The notes beneath the pieces are model-generated. The model had not been told where the DNA came from. It searched no databases and saw nothing but the letters and a program-made list of their open reading frames with translations. The translations under genes were made by a program, and so were the position numbers. From Paenibacillus sp. AN1007 (lineage in GTDB: Bacteria > Bacillota > Bacilli > Paenibacillales > Paenibacillaceae), in contig NZ_CP159992.1 of the NCBI RefSeq assembly GCF_040702995.1, forward strand, positions 196,501 to 260,500: a stretch of 64,000 bases of DNA, read 5' to 3'. Shown piece after piece: positions 1-9,186 of this stretch; position 1 is the stretch's first letter; every line of letters starts with the position of its first letter.

Positions 1-1071
1 CCCGCGCTGCTTACGGCAAGTGTGACTGCATATCGAGTATACATGGAGGAGATTGGCATTACCCCGCAATTTTGTGCAGGTCACAGTTTGGGTGAATATG
101 CAGCACTGACCTGCTCTGGGGCGATGGCATTTGGTGACGCGGTTCGGATTACGAAGCGGCGGGGGGAATTGACCGAACGGGTCGCTGAAGAGAGCGACGG
201 GGCCATGACGATTATTGACGGGGCAAACGAAGAGATGATTCGTAAAGCTTGTGAGCAGGTTTCATCCGATACAGCCTGGTCTGCAATCTCTTGTTACAAT
301 GCCATGAGTCAGTATGCAATTTCGGGTCATCAAGACTCGATCGAACAGGTGGAAACGATCTTGCTGGAGCAGGATGCACAGACAACCCCGCTGATGATGA
401 GTGCGCCATTTCACAGCCGCTTGATGGAGTCTGCAGGTGAGCAGCTTGGCGCTGCACTCGCTGATTACCGTTTCCATCCTTTTAAATGGCCGGTTGTGTC
501 CAATGTCACAGCGAGTCCATATACCGAGGCTTCTCGCATTCCCGGATTACTGCAAAGACAGCTGTCCCAGCCGGTGAAATGGACCCAGACGATGCAGTAT
601 CTGAAGAAACACGGGGTGACATTAACCATTGAACTTGGCCCCAAAAATGTACTGAGCGGGCTGGTAGAGTTGGACAAACTCGGCATGAAATCGTTTGCTT
701 ATGGGCAGAAAGAGGACAGAAAAGCGCTCAAGACACTGCTGGAGCAGGCAGTTGTATCCAGGCCAAGACCGACCGTAGTGACCAAGTGTATGGCTGCTGC
801 TGTAGCTACACCGAACCGCAATTGGAATCAGGACGAGTATCAGAAAGGTGTCGTGGAACCTTACAAACGGATCCAGCAGCTTCAGGAAGAACTTGAGGCT
901 GCCGAAACCGCGCCAACGACAGAACAAATGAAGCAGTCTCTGGAATGGCTGGGGACAATCTTTGAAACGAAACAGGTGGATCAGGAGGAGCGTGAGGACT
1001 GGTTCCACCAGATCCTTGATGAAACAGGACAATATTATCTGTGGACCGATCATAAAGTGACTACAGCTTAA
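1..1071 (+). CDS. FabD-like malonyl-CoA:ACP acyltransferase, 5' end outside window
   Basis: The reading frame is open from base 1 and the residues before the GTG at 22 (PALLTASVTAY) match the usual FabD lead-in, so the gene starts outside the window. The nucleophile-elbow motif GHSLGEYAAL and the downstream SAPFHSRL histidine motif are present, which is the Ser/His pair of malonyl/acyl-CoA:ACP transacylases. About 110 residues follow the catalytic fold and include a Glu/Gln-rich helical part; ordinary FabD lacks this tail. Lying directly upstream of an NRPS and an ACP, it probably acts in trans to load a carrier protein in a polyketide/peptide cluster rather than in housekeeping fatty-acid synthesis. 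The family call is firm; the cluster role is inferred. Confidence 0.88.
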   Translation, partial: PALLTASVTAYRVYMEEIGITPQFCAGHSLGEYAALTCSGAMAFGDAVRITKRRGELTERVAEESDGAMTIIDGANEEMIRKACEQVSSDTAWSAISCYNAMSQYAISGHQDSIEQVETILLEQDAQTTPLMMSAPFHSRLMESAGEQLGAALADYRFHPFKWPVVSNVTASPYTEASRIPGLLQRQLSQPVKWTQTMQYLKKHGVTLTIELGPKNVLSGLVELDKLGMKSFAYGQKEDRKALKTLLEQAVVSRPRPTVVTKCMAAAVATPNRNWNQDEYQKGVVEPYKRIQQLQEELEAAETAPTTEQMKQSLEWLGTIFETKQVDQEEREDWFHQILDETGQYYLWTDHKVTTA

Positions 1072-1083
1072 ACGAATTCAAAC

Positions 1084-1113
1084 TAGGGTGTGTCTGAAAA
1101 CGCTCACGCCCTA
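1084..1113. repeat. 30-bp inverted-repeat element, internally deleted MITE-like remnant
   Basis: The element begins TAGGGTGTG and ends CACGCCCTA, which are near-perfect inverted ends. Its first 21 bases are identical to the left end of the 164-bp element at 41327-41490, and its last 9 bases equal that element's right end. It therefore reads as a short deletion derivative of the same family, sitting 13 bases after a stop codon. A TA target duplication is possible. It could also act as a weak hairpin, but there is no T-run. Confidence 0.6.
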
Positions 1114-1183
1114 ATCACCGGCCGGTATGATGATGTGCTCGGGCATGTGACATACCGGTCTATTATGTATTCGAGGTGAGATC

Positions 1184-4100
1184 ATGGATATCCATCTGCT
1201 CAACATTATGATGTCGAGCGACAAGTTCAAGGAAGAACGAACCTATTGGCAGGACAAACTTGCAGGCGATATTCAGATCGCAAAAGCTTTGGAACGAATG
1301 GGCCCGCTGGCTGATCATGCCGATAGTTCAACAGCAAACGTATACTCGCAATCTATCCCTCACGAATTATCCGTCAGACTAATCCATATGAGCGGCGGTT
1401 CAAACCTGGCGTTATATATACTGCTTCTAACCGGATTTCAGCATCTGCTGTACCGCTATTCCGGAATCCCTGATCTGCTTATAGGTATGCCTCTAACCTT
1501 GGAACAGGCTGAAGAGCTTGATCAATCTCACCTGCTCGCGATCCGTGGTAAGGCCGATGGTAATGCTTCCTTCAGAGAACAGGTGCTGCATGTAAAATCC
1601 GAGGTCATGTCTGCACGGACCTACTGGCATTTTCCTTTTGACAAAATAGCCGAGAAGCTTGGACGCCTCCCAGAGGAAAGTAGGCTGCAGACTGCTGTAT
1701 ATATGAAAGGAATTCATGCAGAACCCGCAGCTGATTCCGAGCTGCGCACCGTTCTTGAAATAGAGCGAACCGATCAGCAGATTGAGATCCATCTTCACTA
1801 CCAGGGAAGACCTGTGGAACCGAGCCAGTCTGAGCGTTTATGTTCCCATTACATACGGCTGCTCGAACAAGCAGTACAATCACCGGATGAGTCTATGTTT
1901 CCCCTCCAGCTGCTTTCAACAGAGGAAAAGCTTGAGATCATGGAGTGGAATCAAGGGGCATTTACTTTCGCGAGTGCAGAGCGTTCCATAATCTCCAGGT
2001 TTCAGGAGCAGGTCAACAGAACGCCTGAACAGATAGCGATAATAGATGGAGAACGGCAGATCACTTATCTTGCATTGGACCGGCAGTCCAACCAGTTGGC
2101 CCGTCTGCTGATGAGCACTGGGGTTACCTCAGGTACGATGGTACCCGTAATGATGGATAACTCCATCGAGCTGATCTTGACTATACTGGCTGTTTTCAAG
2201 TTAGGTGCAGTGTATATTGCGCTGCACCCGGAATATCCAGCTGCACGGATACGCCGCATTCTTGAAGAAACTGAAGCGGGTGTTCTCATTACAGGGCGGA
2301 TGGAGGAGAGCGGGCTGCACACATGGGCAGATACCGCTCAGAGCTTATCTTCAACAGTGGACATTATCCATCTGCAGGATACATCCTGGACCGGACAAGA
2401 TGAGAGTGCATTGGAATACGAGGGTGACCTTGGTGACCTGGCCTATGTTCTGTATACTTCCGGTTCGACGGGCCAGCCCAAAGGGGTTGTTGTAGAACAT
2501 CGCAGCTTGAGTGCTTACGTAAATGCGTTCCAGGCCGAATTTCAATTGAGACCAGGGGACCGGATGCTGCAGCAGGCCGTCAGCACCTTCGATACGTATA
2601 TGGAAGAGGTATTTCCTGCGCTGACTGCCGGTGCATCTTTGGTCGTTGTTGATCGGCAGCAGCTGCTGGATATACACGGGTTGGTCGATCTGCTGGACAG
2701 CTGTGAAATCACACATGTGTCGACCACCCCTCATATTTTGCGAGAACTGAACCGGATGCCTCGGCTGCGGACTGTGCGAACATTCATCAGCGGCGGAGAT
2801 GTATTAAAGATGGCAGATATCGACCAGCTGCTCACGTATGGAGATGTATACAATACGTATGGACCAACCGAGACAACCGTATGTGCCCTTTACGAGAAAC
2901 TTTCAGAATCATCTGTGGAACCAATCCCTGCAGGAAAGCCGATACAAGGTTATTTTGTCCATATCGCAGACCCACATGGCCGGATGCTGCCCGTCGGTGT
3001 ACCCGGAGAAATTTGTATTTCAGGACCGGGGGTGGCACGGGGGTATTACAAGCTGCGTGAAATGACCAATCAGAAGTTTGGACGTTCTCCCTATGCTGAA
3101 GGAGAGCGAATGTTTCGCACAGGTGACATCGGAATGTGGAGTGCTGAAGGGCAGGTGCTGTTTCTGGGACGGCAGGATCATCAGGTGAAAATCAGAGGAC
3201 ATCGAATTGAACTAGTTGAAATTGAGCGCCATCTGGATCGCCATGCCTCTGTCAAGGAAAGTATTGTTATTCCGGTCGGAAGCAAAGGTGAAAAAACGCT
3301 GACAGCGTATCTGGTGTCGGAAAGTGAGCTGTATGTCTCGGAGATCCGGGGCTATCTGCGTTCATGCCTCCCGGAATATATGCTTCCGTCCAAGTATATT
3401 CGCATCACGCAAATCCCCCGAACGATTCACGGAAAGATTGATGTCCAGGAATTGATGAATCAGAAACAATCGTTGGAATCCGGTACGCTGTACTCCCCAC
3501 CTGAGAGTGAACTGGAGCATCAGCTTGTACAGGTGTGGAGTGAACTGTTTCAGACAGAAAGTGTCGGCATAGACGATGACTTCTTTCAACTCGGAGGGCA
3601 TTCCCTGTTGGTAATTCGCATGGAGATTGAATTAGAGAGGGTTGGACATCATGTGCAGCCTACCATGATATACGATCATCCTACCATCCGAGAGCTTGCT
3701 CGAGTACTGGAAGAGAGGAATGAGGCTGCACTGCAGCTTGGCGGGAATCACGATTCTTTGCAAGACTCCGGACCAGGTCAGTATTCCAAGACTCTTCTGA
3801 CTAACGGGAATGGTTCAAAGACCGCAGGCACGTATGGGTACGTTCCATTTAACGACGTTTTTTTCAAAGTGTGCTTCTACAATTCATTGTTCCCAATCAT
3901 TATGCAGCAGAAAAAAAGCATCTATCCATTTTTCATTCATCATGTGGATGAATATCTCTGGTCTGACCATCAGCAGTTTATCGTGAACGGATGGATCATG
4001 TGCAGGAACGACACGGACATTTTGGAGGAACTGGGTGTCGGATTCGAAACGAAAGTCATCAGTGAGGATATTATTCAGGATGTCGAACAATCTCTTCTGG

Positions 4101-4831
4101 ACGCCAGACCGGTTATTATCTGGGTGGATGCTTATTATGCCTCCATTCGAACGGATGCCTATCTGAAAAAGCATATTCCGCATACCTGGCTGATTTATGC
4201 TGTAGATCCCCTGAACCAAACATTTACGATCATGGAACACAAGCATCACGACAACCTGTCCTATGAAGAGAAAACGATCAGTTATCAAGATCTGAAGGAC
4301 AGTTATGCGGGATATATCCAACAATTCAACATGGAAGCTCATACATTTTATTCATTTCATAATCGGCACCAGCCTGCACTGCATCAGCTGCATGCTTCAC
4401 CTGAACAACTGGACCACTATTGGCAGACGTATGCAGACCATCTGGAGAGAGAAGAGGCTCGGGTGAACAGCAGCCTGGAACGACTTGAGCAGAGTGCAGA
4501 CGCGTTTGAGAATCTGGTCCATAATCCGGACAGTCTGTTCTCAGCTGCAGAGGAATGGGTAACGGCACTGCACAAACTGGTTAATGCCAAAAAAGCAGAG
4601 CTGTACCGCTGTGCCCAGCTGACTGGTTCAGGTTCTCCGCTGATGGTGATCCGCGAACAGATTACAGCCGAGTGGAGCAGTATTCGAGCAGTACTGGCCA
4701 AGTACGTATTAACTTCCACGTATAAACCGTCATCCTTTCATAAACTGCCTGAGATATACAGACGTATAGCTGTGCTTGAACGCGAATTTTACGACAAGGT
4801 GTCAAGCACACCTGCGATAGGGAGGTTCTGA
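1184..4831 (+). CDS. NRPS: half condensation - adenylation - carrier - BtrH-like acyltransferase domain
   Basis: Residues 1-260 resemble only the second half of a condensation domain; no HHxxxDG is present. Residues about 270-760 form an adenylation domain with LYTSGSTGQPKGV, YGPTETT and a TGD motif. A carrier domain follows with the phosphopantetheine serine in LGGHS near residue 806. Residues about 885-1080 resemble the BtrH N-terminal family, papain/C39-like, with candidate Cys897 and His1000 and a nearby acidic residue. A helical tail closes the protein. BtrH in butirosin synthesis moves an acyl group from a carrier protein to an aminoglycoside, so a fused copy suggests in-cis offloading of the A-domain product. 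The apparent specificity pocket (Asp-Thr-Glu-Ser start) differs from common codes; the substrate is not assigned. The stop is followed immediately by the ACP gene. Confidence 0.87.
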   Translation: MDIHLLNIMMSSDKFKEERTYWQDKLAGDIQIAKALERMGPLADHADSSTANVYSQSIPHELSVRLIHMSGGSNLALYILLLTGFQHLLYRYSGIPDLLIGMPLTLEQAEELDQSHLLAIRGKADGNASFREQVLHVKSEVMSARTYWHFPFDKIAEKLGRLPEESRLQTAVYMKGIHAEPAADSELRTVLEIERTDQQIEIHLHYQGRPVEPSQSERLCSHYIRLLEQAVQSPDESMFPLQLLSTEEKLEIMEWNQGAFTFASAERSIISRFQEQVNRTPEQIAIIDGERQITYLALDRQSNQLARLLMSTGVTSGTMVPVMMDNSIELILTILAVFKLGAVYIALHPEYPAARIRRILEETEAGVLITGRMEESGLHTWADTAQSLSSTVDIIHLQDTSWTGQDESALEYEGDLGDLAYVLYTSGSTGQPKGVVVEHRSLSAYVNAFQAEFQLRPGDRMLQQAVSTFDTYMEEVFPALTAGASLVVVDRQQLLDIHGLVDLLDSCEITHVSTTPHILRELNRMPRLRTVRTFISGGDVLKMADIDQLLTYGDVYNTYGPTETTVCALYEKLSESSVEPIPAGKPIQGYFVHIADPHGRMLPVGVPGEICISGPGVARGYYKLREMTNQKFGRSPYAEGERMFRTGDIGMWSAEGQVLFLGRQDHQVKIRGHRIELVEIERHLDRHASVKESIVIPVGSKGEKTLTAYLVSESELYVSEIRGYLRSCLPEYMLPSKYIRITQIPRTIHGKIDVQELMNQKQSLESGTLYSPPESELEHQLVQVWSELFQTESVGIDDDFFQLGGHSLLVIRMEIELERVGHHVQPTMIYDHPTIRELARVLEERNEAALQLGGNHDSLQDSGPGQYSKTLLTNGNGSKTAGTYGYVPFNDVFFKVCFYNSLFPIIMQQKKSIYPFFIHHVDEYLWSDHQQFIVNGWIMCRNDTDILEELGVGFETKVISEDIIQDVEQSLLDARPVIIWVDAYYASIRTDAYLKKHIPHTWLIYAVDPLNQTFTIMEHKHHDNLSYEEKTISYQDLKDSYAGYIQQFNMEAHTFYSFHNRHQPALHQLHASPEQLDHYWQTYADHLEREEARVNSSLERLEQSADAFENLVHNPDSLFSAAEEWVTALHKLVNAKKAELYRCAQLTGSGSPLMVIREQITAEWSSIRAVLAKYVLTSTYKPSSFHKLPEIYRRIAVLEREFYDKVSSTPAIGRF

Positions 4832-5101
4832 ATGAGCGGAATGATAACGGTGGAGCAGCGAATCCTCCAGGCTGTCGATAAAATTATGGCATGCGGTACC
4901 CCTATCCCGATGGATCAGACGTGGTTCGAACTGGGTGTGAATTCAATTGATTACATCAAAATTATGGTTGAGATCGAAAATGAATTGGACGTGGAAATAG
5001 ATGATGAGCGTCTGGCTTATGGACCATCCGAGTTGATTGGAGACTTCAGGGATTATGTTGTAAGTCTGATTAAAGGAGAGTCTGGACATGAAACGGACTA
5101 A
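4832..5101 (+). CDS. Acyl carrier protein
   Basis: An 89-residue protein of typical ACP length with the modification site LGVNSIDYIK, where Ser is expected to carry 4'-phosphopantetheine. It starts directly after the NRPS stop (TGAATG) with GGAGG at 4821 and overlaps the next gene by 14 bases, so it is translationally coupled. Acidic helices II and III follow the site, as in carriers that dock with trans-acting enzymes. It is a candidate substrate for the FabD-like acyltransferase upstream and for the free BtrH-like protein at 9747, by analogy with BtrI and BtrH. The partner assignments are inferred. Confidence 0.88.
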   Translation: MSGMITVEQRILQAVDKIMACGTPIPMDQTWFELGVNSIDYIKIMVEIENELDVEIDDERLAYGPSELIGDFRDYVVSLIKGESGHETD

Positions 5102-5561
5102 ACGATGGACTCATCTTTGGTTCCGCCTCTCTGTACAGCTGCCCGTGGCTGCGCTTCTGGTTATCGGTCTGACCGCAGCGATTCTGGTGACACTTGCCAT
5201 GCAGTTTCATACGACCTCTTATCTGCGCAGTGAGAAAGCAAGCGCATATGCAGATGTGAATGCCCTGCCTGATGAAGGTAAGACCGTTCGAATTGAGGCA
5301 GCATTTACAGAACTGCCTCATGCGGGTCTGCAGGAAGGAGATGTTCTCATCTGGTATACGGAGGAACAGGGAAAGCGGTATGCAGCCGAGATTGTGAGTG
5401 TGATCACAGATCTGGACACCAGCATCATCCAGGTTACTGCCGAAGGAGCCTGGAATGAAGAATTGCAGGAGCGTATACATGCTGCTAGCGCAGCAGAAAT
5501 TCCGATTATTACGGAGGTACAATCCCAGAGCCGAACCGTATTTGAGAGCTGGATCTCCTAG
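5088..5561 (+). CDS. Single-pass membrane accessory protein of the ABC exporters (HlyD-like fragment?)
   Basis: 157 residues: a basic N-terminus, one transmembrane helix at about 15-38, then about 115 extracytoplasmic residues rich in beta-type sequence. The outer part contains a stretch like the barrel region of membrane-fusion proteins (LQEGDVLIWYTEE). It starts at ATG with AAAGGAG eight bases upstream, overlaps the ACP gene, and lies just before two ABC exporter genes. It is too short to be a full HlyD adaptor and lacks the coiled coil. I infer an export accessory or adaptor; no family is recognised with certainty. Confidence 0.65.
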   Translation: MKRTKRWTHLWFRLSVQLPVAALLVIGLTAAILVTLAMQFHTTSYLRSEKASAYADVNALPDEGKTVRIEAAFTELPHAGLQEGDVLIWYTEEQGKRYAAEIVSVITDLDTSIIQVTAEGAWNEELQERIHAASAAEIPIITEVQSQSRTVFESWIS

Positions 5562-5565
5562 AGGA

Positions 5566-5664
5566 GGAAGGTATGGGGAAGAATACTTTAAAGGAAGGTA
5601 TGGGGAACATTTTAAAGGAAGGTACGCGGAATATTTCAAAAGAAAGTACGGGGAATATCTCATT
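5566..5664 (+). repeat. Tandem 24-27 bp repeat spanning the RBS and first codons of the ABC gene
   Basis: Four consecutive imperfect units occupy 5566-5592 (27 bp), 5593-5616, 5617-5640 and 5641-5664 (24 bp each), all built on GGAAGGTAYGSGGAAYATTT. The first two units each hold an AGGAAGGT-ATG ribosome-site/start pair (ATG at 5573 and 5600). The repeats encode the extra N-terminus of the ABC protein as eight- or nine-residue repeats. Local slippage duplication is the likely origin. Confidence 0.85.
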
Positions 5665-7390
5665 AGGCAGGCGGGTGCGCCCATTTGTTAAACCCTACCG
5701 GATTAGTTTGATCACAATGCTGTTCTGCGAGTTGATTATGGTCCTTGTAGATCTGATTGGGCCGCTTATATTTGCAGTTATGATTGACGAAGTGTTCTAT
5801 CATCGAAATCTTCATTTCTTTGGTTATGTGATTTTGACGTATATTGCATTGTACTTGGGTGTTCGGGCACTAAGCTGGATCATCAAATCCATCTGGATCT
5901 ATTTAAATGTAAAGTTTCTGTTTGATATTCGGAGAAAACTGTTTGATCGTATCCTGCATTTTAAGGCATCCAACTATGAGAAAGCCAAAACAGGCGATCT
6001 GATTACACGTCTCACCAGCGATGCGGAATCGATCATGCAGTGGATCGAAGTCATGATTTTTGAAATGGCTGCACCGCTAACCAAATTGTTGATTTCGTAT
6101 GTGTTTTTATTCTACCTCAATCCGTATATTGCGCTGGCTATGATGGTACTGGTGCCTGTTTCGGTATGGGTGTCCCAATATTTCAATCGTAAAATGACCA
6201 GGCAGCAAACCGTTTTACGCGGGAAGTACGGGCACTTTGTCAGTTGGATGCTGGAAATGCTCCAGGGCATGAGGGATATCCGTCTTTTAGGAAGTGGGAA
6301 AAGAGCTTCTCTGCTGTTCGCCGGGCAGAGTGCAGATGTCATTCGACTGGACAACCGGACAGAGGTCATGAAGTGGATGTCTACCCGTTCGAATGCATTT
6401 ATATTTTTGCTGTCCGATCTGTGCATTTATGCTGTTGCAGGAGTGCTTATCGTGCAGGGGCAGCTGACTGCAGGCATCTTTGTTGCCATTATGTCCTATC
6501 TGAGCAAGAACAATCAGTCCATGATGATGATCTATGAGGCGGTTGTGAACCTTCCCAAACTAACAGTACAGTCGCACAAAGTATTTGATCTCCTGGAGGA
6601 AGAAGTAGAGCGGACAGATGGCCATCCCGAACTGGATCTGCAGCATGGAGAAATTTCCTTCGCGCAGGTGCGGTTCCGCTATGAAAATGGACCTCGTGTG
6701 CTGGATGGTCTTGATCTACATGTCGGTGCCCGGGAGTCGGTTGCCCTCGTAGGAAAAAGCGGCTCAGGAAAAACAACGCTTGTGAATATGCTGCTTGGTT
6801 TCTACACCCCCGAGGAAGGAGAAATCCGGATTGGCGGCAGGCCGATCGGACAATATACACTGACGTGTCTTCGCAAACGTGTAGGCATTGTGCAGCAGGA
6901 GTCCATTCTGTTTAATGAGAGCATTCGTTACAACCTGCTGCTGGGCAGTGCACATGCAGATGATGAGCAGCTGTGGGAGGCTTGTGACCAAGCCTATATC
7001 GGGGATTTTATTCGTTCGCTTCCGGAAGGGCTGGACACCCAGCTCGGAGCAGGGGGGATGGAGCTGTCAGGAGGACAAAAACAGCGCTTGTCCATAGCCC
7101 GCATCTTTTTGAAGCAGCCTTGTTTGATTATATTTGATGAGGCAACATCAGCACTGGATTATGAGGCCGAACAAGCTATTCAGCAGTCTTGGCAGCACTT
7201 GAGCAGAGACCGGGCTTCCATTATCATTGCTCACCGTCTGTCTTCTATATTGAATGCAGACCGGATCGCGGTACTGCATGAAGGACGTATTGTGGCCGAA
7301 GGTACACACGGATACTTGTTGGAGAACAGTGAGCACTACCGTGAACTGTTTGTAGAAGATTTCATTCGGAAGGAGGGGATGATGTCTTGA
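5573..7390 (+). CDS. ABC exporter, fused membrane and ATPase domains (first of pair)
   Basis: 605 residues. After a roughly 30-residue repeat-derived N-terminus there are six transmembrane helices (about 45-320), then a nucleotide-binding domain with Walker A GKSGSGKTT, signature LSGGQKQR and Walker B IIFDEATSALD. This is the MsbA/LmrA-type half-exporter layout. The Walker B glutamate is intact. It overlaps the second exporter gene by 4 bases, so the two probably form a heterodimer. Position inside the NRPS cluster implies export of, or self-protection from, the product. Translation may begin at 5573 or at the in-frame ATG 5600, since each has a GGAAGGT upstream; most family members lack the repeat region. 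Confidence 0.9.
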   Translation: MGKNTLKEGMGNILKEGTRNISKESTGNISLGRRVRPFVKPYRISLITMLFCELIMVLVDLIGPLIFAVMIDEVFYHRNLHFFGYVILTYIALYLGVRALSWIIKSIWIYLNVKFLFDIRRKLFDRILHFKASNYEKAKTGDLITRLTSDAESIMQWIEVMIFEMAAPLTKLLISYVFLFYLNPYIALAMMVLVPVSVWVSQYFNRKMTRQQTVLRGKYGHFVSWMLEMLQGMRDIRLLGSGKRASLLFAGQSADVIRLDNRTEVMKWMSTRSNAFIFLLSDLCIYAVAGVLIVQGQLTAGIFVAIMSYLSKNNQSMMMIYEAVVNLPKLTVQSHKVFDLLEEEVERTDGHPELDLQHGEISFAQVRFRYENGPRVLDGLDLHVGARESVALVGKSGSGKTTLVNMLLGFYTPEEGEIRIGGRPIGQYTLTCLRKRVGIVQQESILFNESIRYNLLLGSAHADDEQLWEACDQAYIGDFIRSLPEGLDTQLGAGGMELSGGQKQRLSIARIFLKQPCLIIFDEATSALDYEAEQAIQQSWQHLSRDRASIIIAHRLSSILNADRIAVLHEGRIVAEGTHGYLLENSEHYRELFVEDFIRKEGMMS

Positions 7391-9153
7391 TGAAGACACC
7401 TGCCTCTTCCCGCTACTCGCTTTTCAGGAAAATTCGACCCTTCATCCGTAATGCCAATCGTCAAATATGGATTCTTGGATCTTTGAAACTGGCTTTGACT
7501 GTCATTGCACTTATGATCCCTTATCTGTACAAGCTGCTGATTGACCATGTTATGATTGGGCGTGATCTGGGGGTACTGCCTTATATTTTAGGGGGTTATC
7601 TCGGCCTGTTTGCACTGGAGACAGCAGCCACCGGTCTTCAAACGATGTACAGAAACCGTCTGCTCGGGCGGACCAAACTTGATCTGCAGCTGGGCATGTG
7701 GAAACGCCTGCTTCGGATGAAGCCGGCCTCCTATGAGAGCTATCGCACGGGGGATTTGAAGAACAGATTAGACGGTGACGTTACACTGGTTAAAGATTTT
7801 ATCTTCCTGCATCTGATTGATTATACGTTCAAATGGATCAGTGTAGGCGCCTATGCCGTTATTTTGCTGTCTTTAAATTGGAAGATGGCTCTTTTCGGTT
7901 TTATCATGCTCCCCGTGTCTTTTATCATTAGTACCCGGCTGGGCAAACGGGCGAAGATGCTGGTATCCGAATTTCGTCAGACTACCGGAGAGTACGAGAC
8001 ATGGATTTCGAACAGTTTCAGGCACTGGAAAGAAATTAAGGCCCTGAACATGCAGCGGAAAGAGTCTATCCGATTTGTAGGCTTTTGGAAGCGATTTAGC
8101 AGGATCAAGTTTCGTCACCTGGCCTATACGTACGCCAACGAACTGTATTATACGTTCCAGGATGATTTTATTAACAAGATGAATTTATATTTTATCGGGG
8201 GATTGTTAATTTTTCAGGGTGAGCTGACGATTGGCGGGCTGCTTGTCTTCCTCACCTATTACCAGCAGATGATTAACAATATTAACGAAATTAATACTTC
8301 GAATGTACAGCTTCATGACAGTACCCCGTCCATTGAACGTATCGTGGAACTGCTTGAACTTCCAATAACCTATGAGAGGAAAGTGGAGGTACTGCCGCCA
8401 TTTCAGGGACATTTTGAATTTAAAAATGTCTCTTTTCGTTATCTGAATAACCCTGAAGTGGTCCTGAACGGGCTTGATCTGAACATTAAACCTGGAGAAT
8501 ATACAGCTATTGCAGGTCGAAGCGGATCAGGGAAAAGTACGCTGATTAAACTGATCTTGGGACAATATGAAGTACAGCAGGGTGCAGTTCTTGTAGACGG
8601 AGTACCTGTGGAGGATGTGGGATCAGGGTATCTTCATCGTCATATTGGTGTTGTTATGCAGGAGAACACACTATTCAATATGTCTATTCTCGATAATCTC
8701 AGGCTGGTTCGGCCCCGGGCCTCAGAAGAAGAGATTCGTGAAGTCTGCCGAATGGCCTTGATTGACGAATTCATTGAAAGTCTGCCGGATCAGTATCATA
8801 CGGTGCTGGGAGAATCAAGTATTAATCTGTCCGGTGGACAGAAACAGCGACTCGCGCTGGCAAGGGTGCTCTTGACCAAACCGCAAATGCTCATTCTGGA
8901 TGAAGCGACATCGGCACTCGATAATGATGCTGAAAGGAAGATTAATGAGGCTGTTCGTGAGATTGCATACTCCATCACCGTGCTGGTTATCGCTCATCGT
9001 TATTCCGCCATTCAGGATGCAGAGCGCGTCATCGTGCTGGATCAGGGTGAGATTGCAGCTGACGGAACTCATATGGAGTTGGCCGGACGGCACGAAATAT
9101 ATGACTTATTGTTTCGAGATCAGCGTCAGGGAATTGGCTCTATGACTACATGA
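7387..9153 (+). CDS. ABC exporter, fused membrane and ATPase domains (second of pair)
   Basis: 588 residues with the same layout as its neighbour: N-terminal six-helix membrane domain, then an ATPase domain with GRSGSGKST, LSGGQKQR and LILDEATSALD. Both Walker motifs, the signature and the catalytic Glu look intact, so neither half of the pair is obviously degenerate. The start codon overlaps the end of the previous gene (ATGTCTTGATG region), which fits coupled synthesis and heterodimer formation. The substrate is inferred to be the product or an intermediate of the adjacent NRPS pathway. Confidence 0.9.
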   Translation: MMKTPASSRYSLFRKIRPFIRNANRQIWILGSLKLALTVIALMIPYLYKLLIDHVMIGRDLGVLPYILGGYLGLFALETAATGLQTMYRNRLLGRTKLDLQLGMWKRLLRMKPASYESYRTGDLKNRLDGDVTLVKDFIFLHLIDYTFKWISVGAYAVILLSLNWKMALFGFIMLPVSFIISTRLGKRAKMLVSEFRQTTGEYETWISNSFRHWKEIKALNMQRKESIRFVGFWKRFSRIKFRHLAYTYANELYYTFQDDFINKMNLYFIGGLLIFQGELTIGGLLVFLTYYQQMINNINEINTSNVQLHDSTPSIERIVELLELPITYERKVEVLPPFQGHFEFKNVSFRYLNNPEVVLNGLDLNIKPGEYTAIAGRSGSGKSTLIKLILGQYEVQQGAVLVDGVPVEDVGSGYLHRHIGVVMQENTLFNMSILDNLRLVRPRASEEEIREVCRMALIDEFIESLPDQYHTVLGESSINLSGGQKQRLALARVLLTKPQMLILDEATSALDNDAERKINEAVREIAYSITVLVIAHRYSAIQDAERVIVLDQGEIAADGTHMELAGRHEIYDLLFRDQRQGIGSMTT

Positions 9154-9186
9154 TTCAGGTTTTTATATTTTCAGGAGGTGCAGCAC

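Noticed and set aside
622..1053. 143-codon minus-strand frame inside the FabD-like gene
   Set aside because: No start signals, odd composition, fully covered by a well-supported gene.
3884..4342. 152-codon minus-strand frame inside the NRPS BtrH-like domain
   Set aside because: A shadow of the plus-strand domain with no ribosome site.
5455..5691. 78-codon plus-strand frame encoding RYGEYFKG-type repeats across the 24-bp repeat
   Set aside because: The period is a multiple of 3, so every frame gives a peptide repeat. This one has no ribosome site and is covered by the ABC gene start.
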